Assembly: GCA_050084985.1 (NCBI GenBank)
Contig: JBITNC010000001.1
Span: 213,714,001-213,778,000, forward strand
Origin: Nageia nagi
Taxonomy: Eukaryota; Pinophyta
DNA: 64,000 bases
Direction: 5' to 3'
The notes beneath the pieces are model-generated. The model saw only the letters and a list, made by a program, of their open reading frames with translations. It did no database searches and was not told where the DNA came from. Below, piece by piece: positions 34,331 through 48,714 of the stretch. Numbering within the stretch: the first letter of the stretch is position 1; each line of letters begins with the position of its first letter. Position numbers and translations under genes: made by a program.

Positions 34331-36317
34331 CCATGTAGCTAGTGACACCCAAATTTGGACTAAGTACCCTCAAAACCATGTCTAAAGCTCTCACAAAAAC
34401 CACATATTCCAAGATTGATACATCCACATCAACTTAATCTCTCAATCATAATTTATAAATGAGTATATTGCATATAAAATCTCACTCCATTATAATGATA
34501 CCAAGCTAAGTTATGGAGATATATCTACACTAGTATACTCATATCCTTTCATATTGTCAAACCATCTAAGGATAATGATTTGAAATTTATAAAATCTACA
34601 TTTATACATTAAACCATACAAATCAAAATATATTTGTAATATTGGTATCCCAATCATTGATACTAATTCTAATAAGATACCTCTACATGGATGTCCCAAG
34701 TACACTATCACCTAACATGGCCAAATAGTAATAATATCCAAACCCATCAATTGTTCTCCTATCTAGAAATATAGTCTTACCTTAACATTCCATATTTACT
34801 TATCTCATTATCTCATCACATAATAGAAAAGAATCCAATCCAAAGTTACTATTTTTTACCATTTTACTATTTTATTCTTTCTAGGATAGTCACTCCCTAT
34901 TCAACTATTTCACACCAACATACAAGTGAGATCTCAATGGTTGACTTATGTATATTTTCTAACCTAACACTCATATTTATAACAATTATAAATGCTTCAA
35001 ATTCTCTTAATTTTCCTCATTTGGCTCTTAATAGGATACTAAACTAAGGGAATTCTAGATGCCTCATGAGGTCACATACCCATCCAAAGCATCCTAACCT
35101 AAATTTACAATATAGACCTCCTCCTTTGACACATTTAGTTTTGAACCCAACATGTTCCAATTGAACCCTATTTATACATAATGCATAGGAGTAGAGATCA
35201 CATATACTTCATGCAACTAAGTTTCTATATGTATAAAACATATATACTTAGCTTCAAGAGGGTTATACATACTATCTCTACTAGAATGATCCTCCAATAA
35301 GGTATCTAGAGACCAATAATATTACATGGTATGAGGATTTCATTATCATAATTTATCTCTATCATCCACCATAATTTTTTCTTTGTAATTCTTTAATTCA
35401 AGGAACCCATCAAACATGCCATACATCTTGATGATCAACTCCATAAGATACCATCACCACAAGGAATGAGTATTATCCACTTAGATTAAAGAGCAATCCC
35501 AACATTAGACATGTTCCCTAACATGAGGACTGATCAACCATTAACTTTCTCTTAGTAAACCATCCTCCTTAATATTATTACCTTAAATCATAACATGTCT
35601 ACACTAAAGTAAATTAAAAGTGTTTCTAAAGAGCTCATAAATCTGATATGTACATGGAATATTACTTGAATAACATTATACCACTTCATTTAGCCACACA
35701 AAACCTATGCAACATGTTCATTCATACCGAAGAATACAAAAGTGATCACACTTTATCCTTAGAGACATAATATTCCTTCCTATAAGGATTTTGTGGTTTA
35801 ACACTTATCATAAGTAATAGCTTAACTCTCTTATAAATTGGAGTCAACAAGTCCACCCTTAGAGGTTAAACACTCTTTATGGTGCAAGTCCACACATAAG
35901 TAAACTAACCAATATCACATGATACCTATACCTGATAAGAACTAATCCTTAAAGATTATTTAATTTACCAAGCCCTATCTTGGACCTAAGAGAGTTCCCC
36001 TTTTCTTCATAGTGCTTCTCTCCAAAATCAATGAAGTATTGATATCCATACTACATGCACAACTCAAACACCACTCACCATCAACAAATTTTCACACTAT
36101 CAAAGTCTTCCTCAATAAAATCCCTTTAATAAAATATGCTTAAGTCAATGCACATGGAGCTCATAGATGGTCACATAACCACTTCATAGATAATTCCTAA
36201 TCAACACATCCAAGCATACACTAACATTGGCTCATACCAAAATCTTTAGCAATATGCAAATACCAACTTAAATCAAGACCCTTTTCTATAGAGCCCCAAA
36301 CACAACATCAGTCTAGT

Positions 36318-37000
36318 TGTTTACAAATATTTTGAGAATGTAAATAAATAAATAATTACAAAACCTAAGATACTTGTTTCAAGATATGATTAGCAATTTA
36401 TACCATATACAAACATATATGAAGAAGATAGATACTTTATAATTAGAATGACAATATTAATCAAGAACTATGATTTGTATACTTACCTTATGAAGCATAC
36501 TTGACACTAGAAGATGATGATATATTTGATGAGTTGATTGTAGAAGAATTTGGATCCAAAATCTATGACCTAAAATATTACAAAAAGAGGACCACATGTA
36601 GTCTATATGTTGTATAAGAGGAGCACCAATAGTGTATTTAACAAGAATAAGGGCATTGATAATGTTTGTTAGAGTATCCTTTGCTTTCAAACCAAGTCAA
36701 TTATTTGCACATAAATATTTTGAATAGAGTATAGATTGCTAGTGTTATAATAACTCATGTAAGGAAGGATAATAATATGACCTACTCATTAGGTCAGTGT
36801 GTACCTACTTAAATAGGGTTAGTCCATAATACATAATGATATTCAATACAACCATTAATATCCTAACCACATTCAAAATAATATTAACATTATAATCATA
36901 TTCAAGATAAGCATTGATATCATTGCATTAAATATTCTAGGTGTTTTAGTGTAAGCAAATGTATTTATTTGAATGCATAAATAAATTTTATGCAATAATA
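36318..37000 (-). repeat. 3' LTR of element C
   Basis: Read on the minus strand it starts 'tattattgcataaa' at 37000 and ends '...atatttgtaaaca' at 36318. Relative to the other LTR it lacks about 115 bp around 36765. The left flank is CTAGT (36313-36317). It aligns in reverse with the LTRs of D. Confidence 0.85.
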
Positions 37001-37349
37001 GATGCCCCACTTTGGATGAGAAATTGATATCACTTGGTGCATTGATATTTTTCATTCAAAGTACAACTAAGATGTCATAGCAATGAAATATTAGCAAGCA
37101 TTAATAAGCATAATACCAACATTAATCAACATAAATTTCAACAAAAATTGTAATATATTAAAACCTATAAAAGCTACATATGGGTTGAGAAAACTCCCTA
37201 CTATGATGTTTTTCAATCTACCCATTATCATGATACTAATAACACATGACCACACATGACAACACATGACCATACCAAGACCTTATCAACAAGACAACAT
37301 ATGACATATGACAACCTTGATAAACATGAGCGAATAGCATACTATAGAA

Positions 37350-37640
37350 TGGTAACTTAACTCTACACCAAGAGGCTTGATAATATGAGAGCTAAAGATC
37401 TATAACAAGGGACATGATGTGATGAGAGCTAAAACTTTATTCCAAGAGGTATGATATGATGAGAGCTAAAATTTTTCACTAAGAGGTATGATATGATGAG
37501 AGCTAAAACTCTAAGTTGAGAGATATGATAACATGATGAGATCTGAAACTCTACACTAAGGGGCATGATAATATGTGATAACACCTAAAATCTCATGCTA
37601 AAGAACCATTATATATATTTGGGAACTAAAACTCTATTCT
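37350..37640 (-). repeat. Tandem repeats in the 3' untranslated region of C
   Basis: About seven copies of a unit of roughly 40-50 bp occur, with core 'gatgagagctaaaactc' followed by a variable 'nnccaagaggtatgatat'. It is the reverse complement of the D repeat at 60300-60790. Confidence 0.8.
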
Positions 37641-39775
37641 AAGAGGCATATATCCAAATATGATCCAAGATGTAGCCATATAGGTAACTCTTCATCATGT
37701 CCAATAAATCAAGATGTTCAATTTAACAAAATAAGGAACATGGGTGATCTATTTTAACTGAAGCACACCATCAATGGTCCTTAATGCTTGATAAATTAAG
37801 GCCACAAGTGATCCTTTTCTTATGAAATTTTTGAAAACTATAAAAACTAGAAAATGGTGTATTTTTTATTAATTCTAGTTGATTTCTTCATTTACCTATG
37901 TGTAGTCCATAATTATGCAAATTGAGACTATCTAGGAATATGTGCTCATGAAATCTTATAAGAAGGGCTTTAACCCCTTTCATTATCACTTTCTTGAATT
38001 TTGAGAGAAGATAGTGCTTTGGAGCTTTGAGAACCTATTTAGTGGGTGTTTGTTTCTAACTTTGCTACTATTAATCTATGATTGCGTCTATTTCTTTTCC
38101 ATAGTTTCCTACTATGGCTTTATTAATCACACATTAGAAAGTACATAGAGCTACTTTGGTTATGAAATATCCTACTATCCATCAAGTAAATAATATTTAC
38201 CTATCTTTTATTTGGTGTATTACCATTTTTTCCTATGTTTTTATAGCTATTTTGTAAATCTATCATATTTCCCCTAGGGTTTCACCTATTAGAACATATG
38301 ATTTCATTTTTTATTTTTAATGTTATTTATTATTTTTCTATGTTTATGGTAAGGTTTATATTTTTTGTATGATCTTGTACATAAAATTTTATCATCATGC
38401 TGTATAAGAAGAGGGTTGCTGGTGGTCCCTTCTACCCTAGTTTGGACTATGGGTGGTCCTCTTTTACTACTCTTAGATCATTGGTGGTCCTTTTCTATCT
38501 ATCTATAAAACTCAAAAAATGCATTAATAACTAAAACTAATCTTACTTTTTTAGGTGATTTTTACCAAGATCATAGCTATTACATGAGGGCTTCTATAAA
38601 AAGTACTACTTTTACTATTACTCAATAATGGCCCTAATCAAAGGAGAAATGGAGCACACTTGAGGCTATTTCTTTGAGCTATTTAGATTTTAATAATTAC
38701 ATTTACCATGATCAAGGAATGATAATGGTGTTGATGGAAAGGTGGGATCTTAATTCCAACACCTTTCACCTACCCATTGGAGAGATCATAGTGACACTAA
38801 AGGATATATACAAGATCACTAGACTACCTATTAGAGGTAAGCTAGTGAATATGGTTCTTATTCCTAGCATGGAATGAGTAAAGGAGTGGACTATATGGCT
38901 CATAATATTATATGATGTAAAATATAAGAAAATGGGAATTTCCCTAATTCAACATGTACCAAGGGATCCTCTAGCACTGGTTGACCTATGGTTGAGGCTC
39001 CTCATTACCTACTTACTAGATGTTGTTATCTATCTAGATAAGAGTAGAGAGACATTTGCTATGGGGATGGTTCCTATCATCATGGACATGGTTTTATATT
39101 AATAATGGTATGCATGATGTCTAACTATTTTAGCATAGTTATATAATGTTTTACATTCATTTGCTAAGGTGGAGAGATGGGGGAGATAGGTGGCTCACTC
39201 TATGATACTATAAGTATGGGCCTATAATCACATAGGCATCTCTAGACTAACCTCTCTACCACTAGACCTACCTAATGATGTGCCAATATGGTGGCTATGG
39301 GCTACTACATATGGTCCTAACTTTCTTGATGTTAACCTAGAGGGATGGAGGATATAGTTTGACACATTCAAGGAGTCATAGATGTACTGGCATCCCTATA
39401 GATATGCCTAAGAATGGGACAAGGATATGCATAAGCTAGCCTAGATGAGACACTCAACATATATTTAAGAATGTAGGGCACTAATTGAACCATATAGGCT
39501 AGAGTGAGTACTCTATTAGTTTGGGATGTAGCAAGGGATACTAGATGACTACAAGATAGTAGTATGCTGCTACTATAATAGGTATTTTATAGAGGACTAT
39601 GAGCTAGCATTAGATTGATATTAAAAGTAAAAATCCCCTAATGAGGGCTATAATTTTAAGGATGAACCAAATATAGATGGTTTTGAACATACCAAGGATT
39701 ATCTAGATTGGTGGTGAGGACATAATCCTCACCACCTAGGCATACATGAGGCAAACTAGCCTAAGGATGAGGGAG

Positions 39776-40627
39776 TGTTAACACATAAAAATGAATTTAT
39801 GTTTTTAAATCAATAAATTAATGAAATATGCTTGGCCTAAATATATGTCTTGATTATATTAAAGTGATAATATCAATGTTTGTCTTGAATATGAATTTTA
39901 TAATGATTATCTTGAATATTGCATGGATTATCTTGAATATTGCATGAATTATCTTGTTATTGGTGTGTTTATCTTGAATATTATGAATTTTCCTTATTTA
40001 TGTAGATGCATGCTGACCCATGGGTTGTATTATATATTATCTATATAAATAAGAGATCTAATAGTAAGTCCACACAACAAGGATACACATGATCCCATGT
40101 ATGGTCTTGTAAGTGGCTACCCCTTAAGGTATCTCTTGGTACCGCCTACAAGGCTATGGTTTGTGTGCTTCCTTTCATGAGCTATCCTAACATGCATGAT
40201 CTATTCTAATATCATATTGTTACCTGAGACATCCATATTGAAGTTCTGGACTTAACTGAGAGGTCAATACCATTAAATGAAGGCCACCAATGCTCCTTTA
40301 TGAATAGAAGAACACCACCAGTGCTCTTATATCATTGAAACAGACCACCTACGGTCCTCTTATTGCATCCTCATAGGTCACGATGTTGTTAGAAAGGTAG
40401 CTCATCATTAGTACATTGCCAATATCTGCATCTTTCATTATCAGGTACATTCCATGAGGTAAGTACATAAATTATAGTCTTGGTTGGTACAATTACATTT
40501 CTGAATTGGTTATTTTGTTTATTGTTATCTAGAATAAATTGCTATCCATAGCTTAAATATAGATAATATTGAGTTTGTAGATATTTGCTTATTTACTTAT
40601 TTGCATACTCAATTTTATTTGTAAACA
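39776..40627 (+). repeat. 5' LTR of element B
   Basis: It is 852 bp, starts TGTTAACACATAAAA and ends TAAACA. It is highly similar to the 3' LTR (859 bp) and clearly homologous to the A LTRs. It has a TATA-like 'tatataaataag' at about 40040-40051. Confidence 0.93.
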
Positions 40628-40718
40628 TTTGGTGAACCTGACCTGAAGTGCACATCATTATACTAAAACCCTAAAGGTTTTAGTTAAGACTAATATCTAT
40701 TTTGTGAGTGTTTTAGTC

Positions 40719-43700
40719 ATGGATCAGCTCAAGTTATTCTTGCATAGTCTTTCAAAAAGAGGTTTGGATGAATTACTAGGGGAAATTAGACATGATGATC
40801 TAGAAGGATCCAGAGGAATGCAAAATAGTGCTAAGGGTGATAATAGTAATTTTTAGGCTACTATGGAAGGTATGCAAAGGTAGATAGATAGATTGGCAAG
40901 AAGATTAGCTCTGCCTAATGATTCTTTCGAATTTGGTAGTCCCTTATGTGATGAGATTCGTAGGCACATGCCACCATATGACTACAAAGAGCCAAAATTT
41001 AGTAAGTTCAATGGTGAAGGAGATCCAAGAAGACATATACAAGGATTCAAGGATGAGTGCAAACTCAAAATTGGTACAGATCAAAGATTGCAAGCTAAAT
41101 TCTTTCCCCAGAGCTTAGAGGGAGAGGCTCGAGAATGGTTTTATGCCTTACCTGAAGGGTCCATCACATCATTTGAGGAATTCAGTAGTTTGTTCCTAGA
41201 TCAATATAAGCATAACATCAAGAAGGAGATTATGCTATCAGATTTATGTGCTATCAAGCAAGATAGTGATGAGTAACTAGACAAATTTGTTGTAAGGTTT
41301 AAGAAGACATGGCAGCAAGTGAAGACCAGATTAACGAAAAAAGAGATAAATAACATTTTTAAAGAAGCTGTTATATTACCCTTATAATCATATGTTATTG
41401 ATTATACACATCTTACATTTTTAGATATGACGTATAAATTGTTAGAGAAAGAAAAAGTCCTTGTGAAGCTAGGGCTTGTGAAGTATGGTAGTAGTGATAA
41501 GAGATCGTAATCACCAAAAAAGGAGAAAACTATTCATGTGGTTGAGAAGACAAGTGAGATGAAAGAGAGGAAATTTGTGAGATTTCCCATACCTCTGAGG
41601 TATATCTTAAAAGACCTTGTGGTGAAAGGGTTGTTACAACCCTTACCTAAGTAGGAAGAAGATCCTACAGCAGAAAGACCCACTTGGTATAAGGAAGACA
41701 GGTATTGTGAGTACCATCAGACTAAGGGCCATGCTACTAATGGGTGTGTAAGCCTTAGGGATAGGATATAGAAACTCATAGAAGATGGATTCTATGTGTG
41801 TCTAGTAAAGGTCTAGGATGTGGAGGTAGAGTAACATGTCAATGTGATTTTCCATGAAGATGTTTGTGCGACACTCACAAGAGGGAGAGCTAGGGAAATG
41901 GTTGATCCAGTTACTTGCAAGAGGGAGTTACCAAAAGATCCTAGAAGTTTTGATTTGATTGAGCAATTAAAAAGCACACTAGCTAAGGTTAGTCTTTTTG
42001 AGTTACTTCAGATTTTAGCACCTCATAGAGAGATGATGAATCAGGTTTTTAGGAATAGTCAGATAGATCAAAATATTTTTATTGCTGCTTTTGTAGAAAA
42101 AGCTAAGATTTGGGGTAAAGGAGAAGTTATTGCATTTAACCCTAACAAGAAGCCTAGTAAGGATGTCACTAGGCTTCATCCACCTTTGTTCATTGAGGTG
42201 GAGGCCTTTGGAGTGATAGTTAAGAGGTCATTGATAGATGGAGGGGTAGCCTTGAATATTGCTACCACTCACTTGTTGGAGCAATTTGATCTAGATGTGC
42301 TACCTCCAAGGGAAGAAACTACCATGAAAGTCAAAGGATTTGATGGTATACCTAGAAAATGTGTAGGAACTATTACACTACCAATTAAGGTTGGTAATAA
42401 AGTGCTTGATACTTTGTTTTATATCATAGAAGGAAAGCCTTCATTCAACTTTATTCTTGGAAGACCTTGGATAGATGATATGGAGGGAGTGGCATCAATG
42501 TTACATAGGTGTTTTAAATTCTGATTTGAGGGGAATGTATATAAAGTTGAGGTAGATGAACAAATGGCTAAGCAGTGTAACCTTGTCCTCCCGAAGAGAT
42601 TTGTTCCATGTGATGCAAAAGATGAAACCCTTCAAGCTAGGAATGATCGGATTTACACGAAAGCATTACAAAAAATTAACGTGATGGATATCAAGATTGG
42701 TTCATATGTTATCATGAACATCAATGAAATTAGTCAGGATAAAAACTTCAATGAATAGTAGCAAGGTAAGGAAGAAGAATGCCTACGTTCCTTCTCAAAG
42801 ATAGAGGACCACCGATGGTCTTTTTCTGAGAAAGAAATGGAGAAAAAATCAGTCGAGTATAATTCTATGTCAAGGTGGTGATAATGTTTGTTAGGATAGA
42901 ATCTCAGGAACAGTGTAGATCGATGAATGGGTAAGCAATTGTTATGTTATTGATTGTGAGATTGATGAGGAATATGCTATACACACTATAGATCTATTTC
43001 AGAATGATGATGCCTTTTTAGAAACATTAGGTGCTAGAACAGAATATCCAATAAGGCATGAAAGAAGAATTCAAACACATTATCTAGATATACATGCTTG
43101 TTTCAAGGAATCCAAGATGATAAGATTGAGGGATTGGGAGAGTTACCATTCCCTTTGTCATCAAAAGCTAAGGTTACCTGGTTAAATGAAGAAATTGAAG
43201 AAGTTAATATCAGCTCTCAAGAGACACCATGAATACTAAAAATGGGTAAGCTTCTGGAGGCACCATTGCAGAGTGAATTAGTTCAATCTTTTCATGATTA
43301 TTCCAAGTTGTTTGCATGGTATTACAAGGATATGCTAGGGTTAGATGAGAACTTTGTGGTTCATAACTTGGTGGTTGAAAAAGGGGCAATTCCAATAAAA
43401 CAAAAGCCATGAAAAATGCCTTTTCAGGTTTCATTGCTCATGAAGAAGGAAATAGAGAAATTGCTAGAAGTCAAATTTATAAGATCCATTGACTACTTAG
43501 AATGGATGGATAATGTAGTTCCAGTTAAGAAGCCTATAGGTGAAATTAGAGTGTGTACTGATTTTAGGGATCTCAACAAGGCTTGTCCAAAAGATGATTT
43601 CCCATTGCCTAACATAGATATGATCATTGATAGTTTATTAGGATATGAGATGTTGTCATTTATGGATGGCTTTTTGGGGTATAATTAGATTAAAATCAAA

Positions 43701-46556
43701 GAGAGTGATTAACATAAAACAACCTTTAGAACACCTTGGGGCAACTTTTGCTACAAGGTAATGCTATTTGGTCTCAAGAATGCAGGAGCTACATACCAAA
43801 GAGCCATGACAGCTATGTTCCATGATTTTATTCATAAGACAGTTGAGGTATATGTTGATGACATTTTGATTAAATCTAAGAATAAAGAAGATCATGTTCA
43901 AGATCTAAAAGCAATGTTTGAGAGGATGAGACAGTACAAGTTAAGAGTTAAGCCACAGAAGTGTGTATTTGGTGTGTCATTGGGAAAACTCTTGGGGCAT
44001 ATTATCTCAAGAAGAGGTGTGGAAGTGGATCCCAAAAAGATAAAAGCCATCATAGAAATGGCACCTCCAATAAATCTCAAGCAATTAAGGAGTTTACAAG
44101 GTAAAATACAGGCCATTAGGAGGTTTATATGTCAATTAACAGATAAGATAGCTCCTATGTCTCATCTACTTAAAAACGATGTTGAGTTCAAATGGGATAA
44201 TAAATGTCAGGAGTCATTTGATAAGATAAAAGAATATCTGTTGCACCCTCCGGTGTTAGCTCCATATAGGCATGGAGAACCCCTTTGGCTTTATGTCTCA
44301 GCTACAAAGCATGCATTTGGAGTAATGCTTGCTAAAAAGGAGGAGGATGGTAAAGAGAGGGCTATCTATTTTATCAAGAGGACATTGAAAGATTATGAGA
44401 CTAGATACACTCCTATTGAGAAGTTATGTCAATGTGTGGTGTTTGCTACTAAAAAGTTGTGGCATTACCTAATCAATAGTATTACACATGTGCTTACATA
44501 GGTAGATCCATTGAGGTACTTAATGTCAAAACCTTGCCTTTATGGAAGAGCAGCAAAATGGGTAATGTTACTTCAAGAATTTGATCTCAGATTTGTCAAG
44601 CAGAAATCAATTAAGGGATAGGCAATCATAGATTTTGTGGTAGAATTCCCCATAGGGGATAGTACAGAGCTCAGATAAGAATTCAAGGATGAATGTGCAT
44701 TAACAGATATAGCATAGGTTATAGAAAAGGACCACCTGTAGTCTATTTATGACCTTGATAATACCACCAATGCTCCATTTTCAAATGAATCTGAACCCTA
44801 GAAGTTATACCTTGATGGGTCTAGGTGTATGCATGGGTCAAGAGTAGGAATTGTGTTAATATCCCCATAGAATGATGTCATTCCTATGTCCTACAAATTA
44901 TCATTCGAATGCACTAACAATATGGTAGAATATGAAGCTCTTATATTGGGCTTAAAGGCAACTATAGAAATTGGTATTTCATGGATACATATTTATGAAG
45001 ATTCATAGCTAATAGTCAAATAGGTCAACGAGGTTTACAAGACCAAAGATGAAAAGCTTATCCCTTATAGGGATTACGTTATCAAGTTACTCACACATTT
45101 CAAAGGATATCAATTGGAAAGTGTTCCAAGGAGTAGCAACAGACTAGCAGATGCAATGGCAAGCACAGCATCGCTTATACCATTGAAAGTTGAGAACAAA
45201 GAAACTAGCTTCACCATCAGAAACTTAGAAACTTCATCCACTGCTAAAGAAAGTGAAATATGTGTGGTTCAAAGAGTTGGGTATGAGGAGAGTCCATGGT
45301 ACCAACATATCTATAAATATTTGAAGGATGATTTTATTGATACTACTTTTGATAAGTGAGAGCAAATAAGAATCAAGAAGCTTGCAACTAGGTATGTTAT
45401 CATTGGTAATGTGCTTTACAAAAGGTCATTTAATGGTATTCTTTTAAGGTGCCTTCTTACTAAGGAAATTGCAATAGTATTAGAACATGCCCATGGGGGA
45501 GCATGTGAAGGGCATTTTAATGGGAGATCAATTTTTGGCAAGCTAATCAGGATGGGTTATTGGTGGCCTACCATGGAGCATGACTACTTTGAGCATGTCA
45601 AGAAATGTGAACAATGTCAAAGGCATGCACACCTTAAGCTTACGCCAACTCAAGAATTGAATTATGTTACATCACCATGGCCTTTCTCTATGTGGGCTAT
45701 GGATTTCATGGGAGTTATTAACCCACCATCTAGTGAGGGGCATAAGTTTATCTTAGTTGCTACAGAATATTATACAAAATGGGTTGAGGCTATCCCTTTA
45801 AAAATGGCTATACAGAAACATGTGATCAAGTTCATTAAGGAATACATCATTTGTAGGTTTGGTGTACCACAAAGGTTGATTATAGACAATGGGACTAATT
45901 TCATAGGTAAGGATATCAAATAATTTTGCTAGAAAATGAAGATTGAGCATAGATTTTCTTTAATTTACTACCCCTAAGGTAATGGGCAAGTAGAGGCTAC
46001 AAATAAGATGATCAAAGGGATATTGGCCAAGAATATCAAGAAGAATGGGAGAGATTGGCATGAGCAATTACCTTATGCTTTATGGGCATATAGGAAAAGT
46101 GAAAGGATAGCAACAAGTGCCACCCCATATTCTCTTGTGTTTGGAGATGAAGTAGTTATTCCTCTTCAGATTGAGATCCCATCATTGAGGATTGCACTCA
46201 AGGATGTGATGAAGGAACCACAATATTTAGAGGCAAGAGTGAATCAACTTGAAGCACTAGATGAAAAGAGAATCACTGCATTAGAACACCTCATAGCATA
46301 TCAGTAGAGGATTAAGAGATCATATGGCAACAGAGTGGTCCCTAAGGATTTTAAGGTTGGAGATATGGTCTTGTAGGAGAATATTTCCAATACTACAGCC
46401 AGAGATGAGCTTAAGGGAAAGTTTGAGCCCAATTGGGTGGGACCATACCTTATTACAGAAGTATTTGGTAGAGGTGCCTATAGGTTGTCTACATTGGATG
46501 GGGAGATTCTCAAGAATCCCATTAATGCTAGGCATTTGAAGAAGTATTACATTTAG
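40719..46556 (+). pseudogene. gag-pol polyprotein of element B, many stops
   Basis: ATG 40719 (MDQLK...) and the natural end TAG 46554-46556 match A. The recognisable pieces all lie in one frame. Gag is at 40893 to about 41480 (RRHIQGFKDE, EGEAREWFYALPEGS). The zinc motif CEYHQTKGHATNGC is at about 41707-41748. Protease is at about 42110-42560 with SLIDGGVALNI. Reverse transcriptase is at about 43416-44100 with YVDD at 43851-43862. RNase H is at about 44160-44650 and the second RNase H at about 44800-45180. Integrase is at about 45350-46550 (KKCEQCQ, MWAMDFMGVI, LIIDNGTNF). Many premature stops, mostly at Gln or Trp positions of A, show it is dead. Two palindromic modules sit in the same linkers as in A (about 42775-42830 and 44735-44790). 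Confidence 0.9.
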
Positions 46557-46830
46557 GTGGCCTACAGGTCGATACGGGCATCTGGGTGATATCAAAGTAT
46601 ACTAAAGGAATGATCATGCGAGTAGACATCATAGAAGCAAACTAGAGAGTCAGTTTGAGGGTAGAAGAGGAGTGCTTGCACTCCATATCCATTAAGAGTA
46701 GACTACCTATGGTCCTATCGCTAAGCCAGAAGTAACCGATTTAAAGATCCTTTATGCCTCCTATCAGAGTTCCAACTCCTAGAGTGGTTAGATTTATCAA
46801 TCTTGATAGATTTATCAGATTATCATTAGC

Positions 46831-47213
46831 TTATCACTTGTTTTGCAAAGTTTGGTTCTTATGCAATTGCAGTACACCTCTTGGTGCGAAGGCTTAGTTG
46901 TGTGGAACTTAGCTCTCCCCCATCAACTTATCACTTGTTTTATGGAGTTCAATTCTTATGCAATTGTAGTACATCTCTTGGTGCAAAGGCTCAATTGTGT
47001 GGAACTTAGCTCTCACATATCATCTTATCATTGTTTTGCGAAGTTCGATTCTTATGCAACTGCAGTACACCTCTTGGTGTGAAGGGTCAGTTGTGTGGAA
47101 CTTAGCTCTCCCCCATCAACTTATCATTATTTTGCAAAGTTTGGTTCTTATGCAACTGCAGTACACCTCTTGGTGCAAAGGCTCAGTTGTGTGGAACTTA
47201 GGTCTCCCCTGTA
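46831..47213 (+). repeat. 97-bp tandem repeat in the 3' untranslated region of B, four copies
   Basis: Copies start at about 46831, 46928, 47025 and 47121 with 'ttatcacttg' or 'ttatcattg', 'ggttcttatgcaa', 'gtacacctcttggtg' and 'ggaacttagctctccc'. It is homologous to the 99-bp repeat of A and lies at the same place. The frames 46843-47082 and 46997-47245 are its translations. Confidence 0.9.
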
Positions 47214-47214
47214 T

Positions 47215-47475
47215 GTGGTTATGGTTATCATGTCTTGTCTTGTGAGTTGATCATGTGTGTTGTCATGTGTTATCATGTCTTGTCTTGTGAGTTGGTCATG
47301 TGTGTTGTCATGTGTCATCATGTCTTATCTTATGATGTGGTCATGTATGGTGTCATGTGTCGTCATGTCTTATCTTGTGATGTGGTCATGTATGGTGTCA
47401 TGTGTCATCATGTCTTGTCTTGTGATGTGGTCATGTATGGTGTCATGTGTTGTTATGTCTTATATTGTGATGTGG
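47215..47475 (+). repeat. TGTCATGTGT-type tandem repeat of element B
   Basis: Six or seven diverged copies of a unit of about 36 bp ('tcatgtctt.tcttgtga.gtggtcatgt') follow the 97-bp repeats. The long frames at 47235-47861 and 47257-47535 are repeat translations, rich in Cys, Val and Met, and are not genes. Confidence 0.85.
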
Positions 47476-47855
47476 TCTTATCAAGTTGTCGTTTGGTCGA
47501 CATGTGTGGTCAATTCATCTATTCGGTCATTTTAATGTGTGTTCTCAAGTTTGTTGCCATAGGTCATCAGCATTGCGGCAAGATTATGAGATTACGAGAT
47601 TATCAGATATATCAGGCTATCACCTTCTATAGCAAAATGCAAGGGGAAAGCATGCCCAAGGTAATATCAAAAGGGAGTTTTCTCAACTTATATCTAGTAC
47701 TCATAAGCTTTATCATGATGTTGTTTAAGTTTAGAATGGTTAATGTTTATCATTGCTTATCAAAATTGTTTGCTATAATGTTGTGTTCTTACTTTGAATG
47801 CAAAATCTTAATTCACCTCATGTTTCTTTCGATTTCACATCCAAAGTGGGGCATC

Positions 47856-48714
47856 TGTTAACACATAAAAATGAATTTATGTTTTTAAATCAATAAATTA
47901 ATGAAATATACTTGGCCTAAATATATGTCTTGATTATATTAAAGTGATAATATCAATGTTTGTCTTGAATATGAATTTTATAATGATTTTCTTGAATATT
48001 GCATGGATTATCTTGAATATTGCATGAATTATCTTGTTATTGGTGTGTTTATCTTGAATATTGTGAATTATCCTTATTTATGTAGATGCATGCTAACCCA
48101 TGGGTTGTATTATCTATTATCTATTATCTATATAAATAAGGGATCTAATAGTAAGTCCACACAACAAGGATACACATGATCCCGTGTATGGTCTTGTAAG
48201 TGGCTACCCCTTAAGGTATCTCTTGGTACCACCTACAAGGCTATGGTTTGTGTGCTTCCTTTCATGAGCTATCCTAACATGCATGATCTATTTTGATATC
48301 ATACTGTTACTTGAGACATCCATATTGAAGTTTTGGACTTAACTGAGAGGTCAAAACCATCAAACAAAGGCCACTAGTGATCCTTTGTGAATAGAAGAAC
48401 ACCATCAATGCTCTTATATCATTGAAACAGACCACCTTCAATCCTCTTATTGTATCCTTGCAGGTCACGATGTTGTTGGAAAGGCAGCTCATCATCAGTA
48501 CATTGCCAATATCTGCATCTTTCATTATCAGGTACATTCCATGAGGTAAGTACACAAATTACAGTCTTGGTTGGTACAATTACATTTCTAAATTGGTTAT
48601 TTTGTTTATTGTTATCTAGAATAAATTGCTATCCATAGCTTAAATACAGATAATATTGAGTTTATAGATATTTGCTTATTTACTTATTTGCATACTCAAT
48701 TTTATTTGTAAACA
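47856..48714 (+). repeat. 3' LTR of element B
   Basis: It is 859 bp, TG...CA, preceded by the polypurine tract and followed by AGGAG, the target duplication. It differs from the 5' LTR by scattered transitions and a 7-bp expansion of 'ctattat' near 48112-48125. Confidence 0.93.

Larger units (their letters stand above)
31772..36317 (-). other. rDNA intergenic spacer, 18S-proximal part (5' ETS side)
   Basis: It lies just upstream of 18S on the minus strand and contains no gene. It includes the 256-bp tandem repeat (31925-32960), a second repeat zone (33471-34330), and about 2 kb (34330-36317) in which I see no repeat or coding signal. It is assigned to spacer by position between the 18S 5' end and, after elements C and D, the 26S 3' end at 63050. 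A Pol I promoter must once have been here but cannot be placed. Confidence 0.6.
39776..48714 (+). mobile_element. Element B: Tat-lineage Ty3/gypsy element nested in element C
   Basis: It is close kin of A: 5' LTR 39776-40627, primer site 40630-40648, gag-pol 40719-46556, repeat-rich 3' untranslated region, polypurine tract 47843-47855 and 3' LTR 47856-48714. The target duplication reads GGGAG (39771-39775) and AGGAG (48715-48719), one transition apart. The interrupted PMD gene of C continues exactly across it. It has more stops and fewer CpG than A, so it is older. Confidence 0.93.

Noticed and set aside
34330-36317. Possible gene in the repeat-free part of the spacer
   Set aside because: Only short frames, no domain, no splice pattern conserved elsewhere; it is best left as spacer.
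38584-39775. PMD gene considered as a captured host gene or a Mutator-type transposase
   Set aside because: The same gene occupies the same place in element D, so it is part of the element family. No transposase catalytic motif or terminal inverted repeats were seen.
47235-47861. 208-residue Cys- and Val-rich frame that resembles a membrane protein
   Set aside because: It is a translation of the TCATGTGT-type repeat in the 3' untranslated region of B; it has no homologue-like features.
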